From assembly GCA_025355995.1 (NCBI GenBank), contig JANXYQ010000073.1:1-33749 (forward strand): 33,749 nt of DNA, in the 5' to 3' direction. Numbering within the stretch: position 1 is the first letter of the stretch; every line of letters starts with the position of its first letter. Below are positions 25,987-33,422 of this stretch, in pieces. The notes under the pieces were generated by a model, which worked only from the letters and a program-made list of their open reading frames with translations, was not told the DNA's origin and did not search any database. The position numbers were made by a program, and so were the translations under genes. The stretch is from Spirochaetaceae bacterium. GTDB taxonomy: Bacteria > Spirochaetota > Spirochaetia > Treponematales > Rectinemataceae.

Positions 25987-26014
25987 TGACTAAAAGCGCT
26001 CGGGCGCTAGACTT
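25987..26014 (+). promoter_or_regulatory. Putative promoter of the broken sensor kinase, leaderless layout
   Basis: TTGACT (25987-25992), a 16-base spacer ending GGGCGC, and TAGACT (26009-26014) followed by TTGACGCG and the ATG at 26023. The -10 region matches both promoters of the signalling island. Its -35 is back-to-back with that of the hemerythrin remnant. Confidence 0.6.
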
Positions 26015-26022
26015 TGACGCGA

Positions 26023-27231
26023 TGGAAATGCTCGCCGTCGAACGTATACGGCTGCTTTGCATGGCCTTGATGGCGACGCTCCATCTCGAGGCCGAACCGA
26101 TCGCCCAGCCCGATGCCGACGCCCTGATCACGATCAACAAGACCGACGCCCGGCAGCGGGTCCTGGATTTTTTCGACCCCCTCCTCGATTCGAATTTCAG
26201 GATCTTCGTTTTCGGGAAGAGGCTGGGCATCGCGGAAATGGACGACCTCCGGGGACTGACTGTCGGAGTGGAGAGAGCGGGTTCCCCGCAGGTGGCCTTA
26301 CGGAGCGATCCGCGAATTCGCTCGACCGTGATACCCACGATCCTCGATGGATTCAAGATGCTGAAGGAAAGACGACTCGACGCCGTGGTGGTCGACGAGT
26401 GGGTCGGGCGATATATCGTTTTCGTTTTGGTTTTCGCCGCCTTGGTCGCCGCGTTCTTCGCCGCGCTGGCGCTCATCCCGGCCCGCAGGCTCTCCGCCGA
26501 AGGGCGGTACAGGCAGGAAACCACCGATAAGTCCATGACTATCGATGAAAAAGAGTCGGCCCTCAAGGAGGTCAGATACTTATAGGGGCAACTCGACGCG
26601 ATCCTCGACAACATCCCCGGGCCCGTGTTCTACAAGGACACCAAGAATAATTTCGTCCGGGTGAACCGCTACCTCGCGCAGGGCTATGGGGCGGAAAAGG
26701 CCGAATTGGAAAACAAGAATCTCGGCGATTTACACACCAAGGAAATGGCCGATCACTACTACCAGGACGACCTGGCCATAATCGAGGCCGGCATGCCGCG
26801 GTATGGCATCGATGAGCCCTGGCAGACCCTCGAAGGCATGAGGTGGGTGAGCGCGAGCAAGATTCCCCATCGCAGCCCCGAAGGGGAAATAATCGGAGTG
26901 ATCGGCATTTCCATGGGTATCACGGAGCCCAGGAACGCGATGGCGAAGATCCGAGCCCTGCTCCGGGAGAAGGAGCTGCTCCTCAAGGAAGTCCATCATA
27001 GGATCAAGAACAATATGACCACCATAATCGGCCTGCTGTCCTTGCAGGCGGCGTCGGCGAAGGAGCCTGCGGCCGGTAAGGCTCGAGATCGACCTTCCCG
27101 AGTTCCGCCTCGACGTAGGGCAGATGGGGAACATCGGCCTCCTCCTCCTGCGGGACCTAGCCAAGCAGCTCGGGGGGACGAAAATAATCATGGAATTCGC
27201 CCTCGAAGGACCCGGCGCCGGCTCTGGATAA
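26023..27231 (+). pseudogene. Sensor kinase (SBP_bac_3-TM-PAS-HisKA_2), gutted
   Basis: Remains of a kinase with a periplasmic amino-acid-binding-type sensor. Recognisable blocks are part of a SBP_bac_3 domain (QPDADALITINKTDARQRVL, LRGLTVGVERAGSP, GFKMLKERRLDAVVVDE), one membrane helix (VFVLVFAALVAAFFAALAL), a PAS domain (AILDNIPGPVFYKDTKNNFV) and HisKA_2 (LLLKEVHHRIKNNMTTIIGL). Damage: the start and end of the sensor are missing, an in-frame TAG at 26583-26585 sits between helix and PAS (one C-to-T change from CAG), and after AASAKEP (about 27070) the frame shifts. The ATPase domain is reduced to scraps (LEIDLPEFRLDVGQMGNIGL, LAKQLGGTK) without N or G boxes. It cannot signal normally. Confidence 0.85.
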
Positions 27232-27261
27232 TCCCCCCTCTACGGCGTACGATGCCCCCCA

Positions 27262-27589
27262 TGGACATCCGTAGCCTCGACCCGGCCGACGAAATACCTC
27301 GTGATGGACGACATAGGCCTAGCTCGGGAGGTCAAGCTGAGCGCCCCCGGCGCGCTGCTCATAGGCGAGAGAGGCGGCGTCGCGATCCCGGCCTGCTCAG
27401 CATCTACTGCACCGCGACCAGGGGCGAGCTCTTCGGCGAGGAGGACTACCTCTTCGCCGACTACCTGTCGAAGGAGCTCCGAGGAGAGCCCAGCGACTTC
27501 GCGGCGATAGGGTCGTGGCTGAAGGGGGGCAGCGGCGCGGGGCCGTCGAGGGCGAGACGCGGGTGGCCGAGCTCGTGGCCCTCTTTTAG
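27262..27589 (+). pseudogene. Possible ComB-like (2-phosphosulfolactate phosphatase) remnant
   Basis: About 330 bases with no intact gene. Pieces in three frames read like one protein: PGALLIGERGGVAIP in the frame of 27304, then CTATRGELFGEEDYLFADYL in the next frame, then ETRVAELVALF and the stop at 27587-27589 in the third. LL-GERGG-IP is the signature I recall for ComB-family phosphatases, and an acidic E-DxL block near the end would also fit. With deletions and at least two frameshifts it cannot encode the enzyme. The family guess rests on one short motif and is tentative. That this is a decayed gene is more secure. Confidence 0.35.
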
Positions 27590-28266
27590 CCCGACCGCGC
27601 CATCGCTCCCAGCTTCTCGAGCTCATGCGGCTCTTCGTAGAGAGCCACGCGCGCGACGGAGCGCAGCTCGCTCACCCAGGCGTCCAGTTCCCTGATCTTC
27701 CCGTCCCTCGCCGCGGCGGAGGACTGGGCGGCGCCCGAGCCCTGTGCCTTGGCCCGAGCCAGAGCGCGCACCGCCTGGACCAGGGCGGCCTCCTCCCCCA
27801 GCTTGGCGAGGCTGTAGCCGAAGCGCGTGAGCCTGAAGCCCAACGTGGAGTAAGGCGGCCCGCCGGCGCTCTCGGCGGCCAGGTTCGCGTAGAAGGCCTC
27901 GGCCTGCTCGAGCCATCCGGCCAGGCTCTGCCTACGCGGCCCGTAGAGCTTGAGGGCGGCGATCGCTCTCGAGTCGTCGCCGAAGCATACGCGCGCGATC
28001 TTGAGCGTCTTCATGTACGCGGCGTTCGCGGCCTCGAAGGCCTTCTCGAGGCCCTTCGTCGCCCCGCGATGCCCTCCGGGATCCAAGGGCTGCTCCTTAG
28101 CCAGGGCGTCCGCCTCGGCCCAGAGGGCGCGGCCCTCTCCCAGGCGCTGGGCGTCGTAGCCGTAGGCCCCGAGCGCCTTGGCAATCCCGGGAACGCCGGC
28201 CGCGTTCTCGATGAGGGTCCTGGAAGCCTTGAGGAAACCAGCCTGCGATACGCGATGAGATGACAT
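27586..28266 (-). CDS. Helical protein with internal duplication, function unknown
   Basis: 226 residues, predicted to be all-alpha and cytoplasmic. Two halves resemble each other: GAYGYDAQRLGEGRALWAEA ... KTLKIARVCFGDDSRAIAAL in the first, and TRFGYSLAKLGEEAALVQAV ... SELRSVARVALYEEPHELEK in the second. Each half carries a GY-x5-L start and a VAR/IAR-V end, with a linker containing SLAGWLEQAEAFY. I recall similar hypothetical proteins in other bacteria but no function. The ATG at 28266 has a good AGAGGAG site. Its stop overlaps the end of the decayed gene on the other strand. It appears intact in an otherwise decaying region. Confidence 0.75.
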   Translation of the reverse strand: MSSHRVSQAGFLKASRTLIENAAGVPGIAKALGAYGYDAQRLGEGRALWAEADALAKEQPLDPGGHRGATKGLEKAFEAANAAYMKTLKIARVCFGDDSRAIAALKLYGPRRQSLAGWLEQAEAFYANLAAESAGGPPYSTLGFRLTRFGYSLAKLGEEAALVQAVRALARAKAQGSGAAQSSAAARDGKIRELDAWVSELRSVARVALYEEPHELEKLGAMARSG

Positions 28267-28405
28267 GTTCAGCTCCTCTCATTTTAGCAATGGAATCATT
28301 CTCGGAGCGCGCCTCGCGCGCGCCCGTCCTGCCCTCCGACCGGAGGAAGTTATCAATAAAGACCACCATTTCTCCGGGGCCTCAAGGCCGATGGCCCGGT
28401 TTGCC

Positions 28406-28423
28406 TGTAGACATTCATCTACA
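28406..28423. promoter_or_regulatory. Operator-like inverted repeat
   Basis: TGTAGA-CATTCA-TCTACA, perfect 6-base arms. It lies about 60 bases upstream of the -35 of the YdeI-like gene. No T run follows, so a protein-binding site is likelier than a terminator. The arm resembles TGTA/TACA-type repressor sites, but I cannot name the protein. Confidence 0.35.
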
Positions 28424-28484
28424 AGGGGCGAAATGGGCTTAATGGATTTGTAGTAGCGCCCGGGAGTAGCGGGGGCGGGCTGCC

Positions 28485-28512
28485 TTGACGCGGGGTCCGG
28501 GCCTCATAGAAT
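28485..28512 (+). promoter_or_regulatory. Putative promoter of the YdeI-like gene
   Basis: TTGACG (28485-28490), a 16-base spacer and TAGAAT (28507-28512). An ATG at 28511 falls in the -10 and so cannot be the start; the ATG at 28571 with GGAGG upstream is used, giving a leader of about 50 bases. Confidence 0.6.
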
Positions 28513-28570
28513 GGAGGATATAATCGGCGACGATGAAACGCGGGACGCCGGCGGCTTGGAGGCAGGTAGG

Positions 28571-29149
28571 ATGAATCCCAAGGTAGACGCATTCCTGGCC
28601 AAGGAGAAGAAGTGGCAGGAAGAGTTCAAGAAGCTGAGGCAGATCATCCTCGACTGCCGGCTGACCGAGGAGCTGAAATGGGGCCAGCCCTGCTATTCGC
28701 TCGATGGGGCCAACGTAGTGCTGATGCACGGATTCAAAGAGTATTGCGCGCTCCTGTTCATGAAGGGCGCCTTGCTTAAGGACTCCAAGGGCATCCTGAT
28801 ACGACAAACCGAGAACGTTCAGTCGGGGCGCCAGATCAGGTTCACGAACGCCCAAGAGATAGGCAAACTGGAAAAAACGCTAAAATCCTATATAAACGAG
28901 GCCATCCAAATCGAAAAGGCCGGCTTGAAGGTCGAGCTCAAAAAGACCGCGGACTACGAGGTCCCGGAGGAATTCCAGGGCAGGCTGGATGCGCTGCCCC
29001 CCTTGAAGGCCGCGTTCGATGCCCTGACTCCTGGACGCCAAAGGGCGTATCTCTTCTACTTTTCCCAGCCCAAGCAATCCAAGACCCGCGAGTCCAGGAT
29101 CGAGAAATTTATCCCGAGGATCCTCGACGGAATGGGATTGGACGATTAG
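28571..29149 (+). CDS. YdeI/OmdA-family protein (DUF1801)
   Basis: 192-residue cytoplasmic protein. The N-terminal DUF1801 domain is clear (MNPKVDAFLAKEKKWQEEFK, ELKWGQPCYSLDGANVVL, HGFKEYCALLFMKGALLKD, LIRQTENVQSGRQIRF). A helical C-terminal YdeI part follows (ALTPGRQRAYLFYFSQPKQS, RESRIEKFIPRILDG). The DUF1801 fold resembles frataxin-like small-molecule binders, and family members have been linked to stress survival, but the biochemical role is unknown. I chose 28571 because it follows GGAGG at 28562 and matches the family's N-terminus. Its stop overlaps that of the convergent membrane-protein gene. Confidence 0.93.
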   Translation: MNPKVDAFLAKEKKWQEEFKKLRQIILDCRLTEELKWGQPCYSLDGANVVLMHGFKEYCALLFMKGALLKDSKGILIRQTENVQSGRQIRFTNAQEIGKLEKTLKSYINEAIQIEKAGLKVELKKTADYEVPEEFQGRLDALPPLKAAFDALTPGRQRAYLFYFSQPKQSKTRESRIEKFIPRILDGMGLDD

Positions 29150-29802
29150 CGGTCCCTCAGTATCGTCTCGCCCTTGACCAGCCAGGATATGCCGAAGGCC
29201 TCCAGCAATATCGTCTCGGCGAAGAACTCGACCTTCGTCCGCTCGAGGGTCTGGGGGTCGAGGACCAGCAGCAGGACTCCCAGGACCGCGAGGGTGACTA
29301 GCATCACGCAGCCGCAGGCTATATAGACGGCGTTCCTCCGCCGCTTTCGTTCGGTCGGCTCCCTGTCCTTGCGGGTCTTCGTGAAGAGGAGGAGCGAGCT
29401 CAGGGCCAAGAGGACGAAGAAGATCGCGGCGCAGGAGAAGTGCACGACGTTCGAGCAGGACTCGCGCAGCCGGAAGAAGCCGACCCGCGCGTCGGGATCG
29501 AGGGCGAGGCAGGGGAAGAGGCCGACGCAGACTCCGGCGAGGCCGGCCGCCAGGTTGGCCATGGTGTCGATGAGCTCATGGCCCTTGTAGGTCATCATGA
29601 AGAAGGCCATCGCTATCATGAGGCCGACGAAGAAATCCCGGACGTTGGTGTAGTAGTAGCGGCTTATCGACCTCTGCAGGGCCTCGCCCCCAAAGGCGAG
29701 TCCCCCGAGGAAGCAGACCAGGGGGAGGACCATGCCGAGGATGCCGATCAACCTCCGGAGTCCCTTGAAAGATAGGATCATGCTCTTGTTGCGCCGAGCC
29801 AT
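29146..29802 (-). CDS. Integral membrane protein of unknown function
   Basis: 218 residues with about six membrane helices: GILGMVLPLVCFLGGLAFGG, FFVGLMIAMAFFMMTYKG, LAAGLAGVCVGLFPCLAL, CAAIFFVLLALSSLLLF, VYIACGCVMLVTLAVLGVLL and a last one near FFAETILLEAFGISWLV. The first loop has SISRYYYTNVRDFFVG, a pattern I recall from uncharacterised DUF998/Frag1-like membrane proteins. A charged cytoplasmic loop (TRKDREPTERKRRRN) lies between helices 4 and 5. The ATG at 29802 has a strong AAGGAGG site. No partner gene suggests a job. Confidence 0.85.
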   Translation of the reverse strand: MARRNKSMILSFKGLRRLIGILGMVLPLVCFLGGLAFGGEALQRSISRYYYTNVRDFFVGLMIAMAFFMMTYKGHELIDTMANLAAGLAGVCVGLFPCLALDPDARVGFFRLRESCSNVVHFSCAAIFFVLLALSSLLLFTKTRKDREPTERKRRRNAVYIACGCVMLVTLAVLGVLLLVLDPQTLERTKVEFFAETILLEAFGISWLVKGETILRDR

Positions 29803-29849
29803 GGGGAGCCTCCTTTATAAATCGACGAGCCGTGTTAGGATAACCCTCG

Positions 29850-30068
29850 ATGCGTTTCGACGACAAGCTATCGTTCGAGGCCCGCCTGCGCCCCAATCCC
29901 GGGGAGGTCGCGGCCATCATCGGGCTCCCCCTCGCCGCGCTCCTGGATCCGCATAACGCGAGCGAACGGGAGATACTAGTCCGGGGCGAAAGGCTTCTCG
30001 TCCCCTGCTACCTTTTCGGCGACCGCCTGGTCTGGGGCGCGACCGCGATGATCCTATCCGAGCTGTAG
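29850..30068 (+). pseudogene. C-terminal remnant of a Nudix (CoA pyrophosphatase-type) hydrolase
   Basis: 72 codons. LRPNPGEVAAIIGLPLAALL, then VPCYLFGDRLVWGATAMIL, match the C-terminal third of NudL/CoA-pyrophosphatase-like Nudix proteins. The Nudix box itself (GX5EX7REUXEEXGU) and everything before it are absent, so no metal-binding catalysis is possible. The short frame starts with its own ATG, 8 bases after a TAGGAT that may act as a -10, so it may still be expressed. I judge it a truncated gene, but a small stand-alone protein cannot be excluded. Confidence 0.65.
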
Positions 30069-30075
30069 GAGCTGC

Positions 30076-30104
30076 TTGGCGGCTTCGTCGGGCCAGGCTA
30101 CAAT
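30076..30104 (+). promoter_or_regulatory. Putative methyltransferase promoter, leaderless layout
   Basis: TTGGCG (30076-30081), a 17-base spacer, TACAAT (30099-30104), then 8 bases to the ATG at 30113. The predicted +1 is at or next to the start codon. Confidence 0.6.
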
Positions 30105-30112
30105 CCGAGGCC

Positions 30113-30916
30113 ATGAAAGTCGTCGTCGATTACTATTCCTCCTTCGACGAAGCTGGCCGCCTGTCCGGCGAGCACTCGCTCGAGCGCCTCCGCAGCCGGG
30201 AGATCATCGGGCGGTACCTGCCCGCCGCCGGAAGCGCCATCATCGACATCGGGGGGGCGGCGGGGGCCTACTCCTTCTGGCTCGCGGGCCTCGGCTACGA
30301 CGTGACCCTGGTGGACCTCACGCCGAAGCACCTGGAGCAGGCCCGTAAGAGGAACGACGGCGCGGCCGCCAAGCTCGCGCGGATGGAGCAGGGCGACGCC
30401 CTCGACCTGAAATTCCCCGAGGGAGCCTTCGAGATGGCTCTCCTGATGGGGCCGCTCTACCACCTACCGAAGCGCGAGCATAGGATCCGCGCGATCCGGG
30501 AGGCCGGGCGGCTCGTGAAGCCGGGCGGCATCGTAGTCGCAGCCGCCATCTCGCGCTTCGCCGCGATGCTCGACGGCTACAAGCACGACCTCGTCTCCGA
30601 TCCCGCGTTCAGAAAGATCCTCGACCGAAGCCTCGCGACCGGCGACCACCGCAACGATTCGGGCAACCCGAAGTATTTCACGACGGCCCGCTTCCATCGC
30701 GGCGCCGAGCTGCGCGAGGAACTCGCCGAAGCGGGCCTCGCCGTCAGGAAAGTCCTTGCGGTCGAGGGCTTCGCCCACTGGGTCGAGGGCGTCGAGTACA
30801 AGATGCGCGACGACGGCTATCGCGGCTACCTCCTCGAGAAGCTCCGCGAGACCGAGGAGGAGGAGAGCCTCATCGGCGCGAGCTCGCACCTCCTCGCGAT
30901 CGCCGTGAAGGCCTAG
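30113..30916 (+). CDS. Class I SAM-dependent methyltransferase
   Basis: 267-residue cytoplasmic enzyme. Motif I, the S-adenosylmethionine loop, is IIDIGGAAGAYSFWLAGLGY, and motif II is DVTLVDLTPKHLEQA. The acidic motif near EQGDALDLKFPEGAFEMALL leads to LMGPLYHLPKREHR, typical of UbiE/Methyltransf_11-25 proteins. A post-core helical region (YFTTARFHRGAELREELAEA) resembles ubiE-like small-molecule methyltransferases; the substrate cannot be predicted. The coding frame is intact, although it lies among decayed genes. Its stop TAG shares a CTAG with the stop of the convergent GH31 remnant. Confidence 0.9.
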   Translation: MKVVVDYYSSFDEAGRLSGEHSLERLRSREIIGRYLPAAGSAIIDIGGAAGAYSFWLAGLGYDVTLVDLTPKHLEQARKRNDGAAAKLARMEQGDALDLKFPEGAFEMALLMGPLYHLPKREHRIRAIREAGRLVKPGGIVVAAAISRFAAMLDGYKHDLVSDPAFRKILDRSLATGDHRNDSGNPKYFTTARFHRGAELREELAEAGLAVRKVLAVEGFAHWVEGVEYKMRDDGYRGYLLEKLRETEEEESLIGASSHLLAIAVKA

Positions 30917-32310
30917 CGAAGGAGGCCCGCGTCGAGGCTCGCGCCCTCGCGGAGGAAGAGGGGCATGGAGTCGAGCGGCGCGTCGCAGTCGATCCGGGCT
31001 CGAGCACCGGCGCCACGAGGACATCGGGCCCGAAAAAGAATTCGTCGTCGATCTCCCAGGCCGCCCCGTCCTTCGGGAAATCGTAGAAGAGGGGCCTCAT
31101 GGGAGGCGTGCCCTTGTCGTGAGCGGCCCTCATGATCGAGGCGACGTAGGGTCGTATCCGCTCGCGCATGAGCATGTACTTTTTGAAGACCCCGTAGGCT
31201 TCGTCGCCGAAGCGCCAGACCTCGTTGTCCGCACCGCTGTGGAACTCCGCGCTCCCCGGGCTGCGAGGCGCCTTCTCGGGCAGCCTATCCCCGTGGAGGC
31301 GGAAGACGGGACAGAAGGCCCCGTACTGGAACCATCGCAGCAGGAGCTCCGCATAGGCCGGATCCCTCACGTCGCCGCCGAAGAAGCCGCCGATGTCGGT
31401 CGTCCACCAGGGGATGCCGGCGATCGCCATGTTGAGCCCCGCCTTGATCTGCCGCTTGAGCGAGGCGTAGCTCGATTGGACGTCGCCCGACCAGACGAGG
31501 GCGCCGTAGCGCTGGCTGCCGGCCCAGGCGCAGCGCACGAGGTTCATGGGCGCTTCCTGCCCCGCCGCGAGCATCCCGTCGTAGAAGGCCTTCGCGTGCA
31601 GCGCGGGGTAGATGTTGCCCACCTGGAGGTCGGTGCCCAGGTGGTAGCGGTAGTCGTCGAAATCGTAGGCCGAGTACTCGGGCTCGGCTTCGTCCAGCCA
31701 GAAGAGGCGCACGCCCTTGTCGAAGTAGCTCTTCTTCGCGGCGCGCCTGAGATAGCCCCTCGCCGCCTGTACTCGCGCGCCGCCTCGAGCAGCTCGTCCT
31801 GGCTTCGATAACGGAGCTTGCACTGCCAGAAGCCCATGCCGTAGTCGGGCATCATGGGAGGCGTACCGGTGGCGGCCGCGTAGGCTTCCTCGATTTCGGC
31901 TGGGGAATCGCCCGCGGCTATCCAGTAGTCCAGGGCCTTGGTCGAGGGCGCCTTCCACTCCGTGCGGTTGTTGCCGAAGACGACCTCGCCGATGGCCGGA
32001 TTGTTCCACAGGAAGCCATAGCCGCGGCTCGAGAGGGCGAAGGGCACGCTCGCCTGGGAATTACGCCGCGCGAGCTCGAGGACGCAGCCCTTCATGTCCA
32101 TGCTATCCTGCTGGTACTGGCCCATGCCGAAGATCCTCTCGCCCGGATAGGACTCGAAACGGGCGGTCAGCCTATAATCTCCTCCGGGAGTCGGAGAGAA
32201 TTCCCGGGGGAATACCCTGATGGCCGCGGGCGCGCCCTCGCTGTCCCAGTTTCGCGCATACTCCTGGAGGAGCGTCGCGCCCGGCTCGGGCGTGCTAAAC
32301 TTGGCGCCGA
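30913..32310 (-). pseudogene. Glycoside hydrolase family 31 (alpha-xylosidase/glucosidase-like), decayed
   Basis: Remains of a GH31 enzyme. The 5' block reads through EPGATLLQEYARNWDSEG, YPGERIFGMGQYQQDSMDMK, SRGYGFLWNNPAIGEVVFG and PDYGMGFWQCKLRYRSQDEL. The frame then breaks near 31765. The catalytic block follows in another frame: GVRLFWLDEAEPEYSAYDFD (nucleophile Asp), LVWSGDVQSSYASLKRQIKA (acid/base Asp) and WWTTDIGGFFGG. The end (APLDSMPLFLREGASLDAGL) is in a third frame. Missing are the start codon and N-terminus, about 100 residues between EYRRRG and AKKSYFDKG, and part of the C-terminal beta-domain after VAPVLEPG. A GH31 next to xylose genes elsewhere in the window would fit xyloglucan or pectin-side-chain use; here it is dead. 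Confidence 0.9.
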
Positions 32311-32322
32311 GAAGAAGGGGCC

Positions 32323-32900
32323 ATGCTGGAAAGGGCCTTCATTTCCGGATGCGACCGCGGCCTGGGCTACGCCCTCGCGGCGCTCCTCTGCTCCAAGGGC
32401 TGGGAGGTTTTCGCGGGCTGCAATTCGCCCTCGGGGATCGAAGCCTACCGCGTCTTGCCGGGGAAGGTCCTTCCCCTTTCCCTGGATGTCGCCTCCGACG
32501 AGAGTGTCCTGGTCGCGGCGGCCGCGACGGCGGAACGCACTGATGCCCTCGGCCTGCTCATCAACAACGCCGGCGTCCTCGGCAAGATCGAGGATCCGAT
32601 CGACGGCCCCCCTCCCCCTCCTCCTCGCGTCGGGCGCGGCGCGCGTGGCGACCGTCTCGAGCGAGGCCGGCTCCAACGGCGAGTGCTCGCGCGATTCGTG
32701 GTACGGCTACGCGATGTCGAAGGCCGCCCTGAACCGCGAGTCGGTGATCCTGCACCACTAGCTGCGCAAGCGGGGCGGCGGCGTCCTACGAGCCCGAGGA
32801 GGCCGCCGCGATGGCCTGGGCGAACATCATGCGCCCGGGCGTCTTCGAGGACGCGGAGCCGCGCTACCTCGCTCACGAGGGGAGGGCGCTGCCGTGGTAA
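32323..32900 (+). pseudogene. Short-chain dehydrogenase/reductase, decayed
   Basis: The Rossmann start is present: RAFISGCDRGLGYALAALLC (the TGxxxGxG loop), DVASDESV and LGLLINNAGVLGKIEDPID. The sequence then jumps, out of frame, to the second half (LASGAARVATVSSEAGSNGE, YGYAMSKAALN with the catalytic YxxxK), hits an in-frame TAG after ILHH (32759-32761), and ends in yet another frame (YEPEEAAAMAWANIMRPGVF ... EGRALPW, TAA at 32898-32900). About 60 residues are missing in the middle. The ATG follows GAAGAAGGGG, and an extended -10 (TGCTAAACT, 32293-32301) lies upstream. It abuts the truncated end of the GH31 remnant. Confidence 0.85.
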
Positions 32901-33360
32901 GGCGAAGGATAGCGCTCTTGGGAACCTGCCTGGAAGCGGCCTTCCATCCGCTCGCAGCCCTTGAGACCGAACTGACGAAGATCTTTTCCCCCTTCGGCGA
33001 GCCGCTGTTCCTCACCGACGGGGACGCCTTCCTCGCGTCGATTCCCGAGGACATCGGCCTGCTCGTCTCGCTCTCGGACGATTGGCAGAGGGCCGCGGAT
33101 GACGCGGCGATGGCCGGTCTCGTCTCCTGGACGGCGGGTGGCGGCGCGGTCCTCGCGTTCCGCCCCATAGGCGCCTTGGGAAGCCTCGCCGAGCTCGAGG
33201 CTTGGGAGATGCAGGACGAGCCCTACCGTTTCGAGTTCGGCCCCTTCACGGAGCTTTCGCCCCTCCTCGAGTACCGCGATGCCGAGCGCGTCCATCCTAC
33301 GCTCGCCTCGTCTCCGCCGCCGCACGGCGGATGCTGGAGTAGCCTCGTAGGCGCGCGCGA
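32894..33360 (+). pseudogene. ThuA-like protein remnant
   Basis: The frame opens with a GTG at 32894 that overlaps the dehydrogenase stop and has GGGAGGG upstream, so the two genes were probably an operon. RRIALLGTCLEAAFHPLAAL, then LLVSLSDDWQRAADDAAMAG, LVSWTAGGGAVLAFR and EMQDEPYRFEFGPFTELSPL, follow the ThuA (trehalose-utilisation-like) fold order. The central block between GSLAELEA and WEMQDEPYRF looks deleted. The C-terminus is lost: after HPTLASS the frame carries no family sequence and stays open into fusA without a stop. The end coordinate is therefore approximate. ThuA-like proteins often sit with sugar dehydrogenases, as here. The family call is moderate. Confidence 0.6.
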
Positions 33361-33382
33361 GCCGGCCGCGCACTCACCAACC

Positions 33383-33412
33383 TTGCAAGCGACTCGATTT
33401 TTCGGCTATCAT
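33383..33412 (+). promoter_or_regulatory. Putative fusA promoter, near-leaderless
   Basis: TTGCAA (33383-33388), an 18-base spacer, TATCAT (33407-33412), then 10 bases to the ATG at 33423. The leader would be only 2-4 bases, and no ribosome site is present. Confidence 0.5.
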
Positions 33413-33422
33413 CGCAGTACCT

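Larger units (their letters stand above)
28267..28570. other. Intergenic region with an 18-base dyad
   Basis: 304 bases with no credible gene; two open frames here lack ribosome sites and family features. It holds the start signals of the helical-repeat gene on the left, an operator-like dyad at 28406-28423, and a promoter at 28485-28512 for the gene on the right. The middle (28330-28380) is AT-richer than its surroundings. Confidence 0.5.

Noticed and set aside
2121-30916. Two convergent gene pairs whose stop codons share one CTAG (2121-2124 and 30913-30916)
   Set aside because: Striking, but CTAG is the only palindrome that gives TAG on both strands, so compact convergent genes will hit it by chance. 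I see no function.
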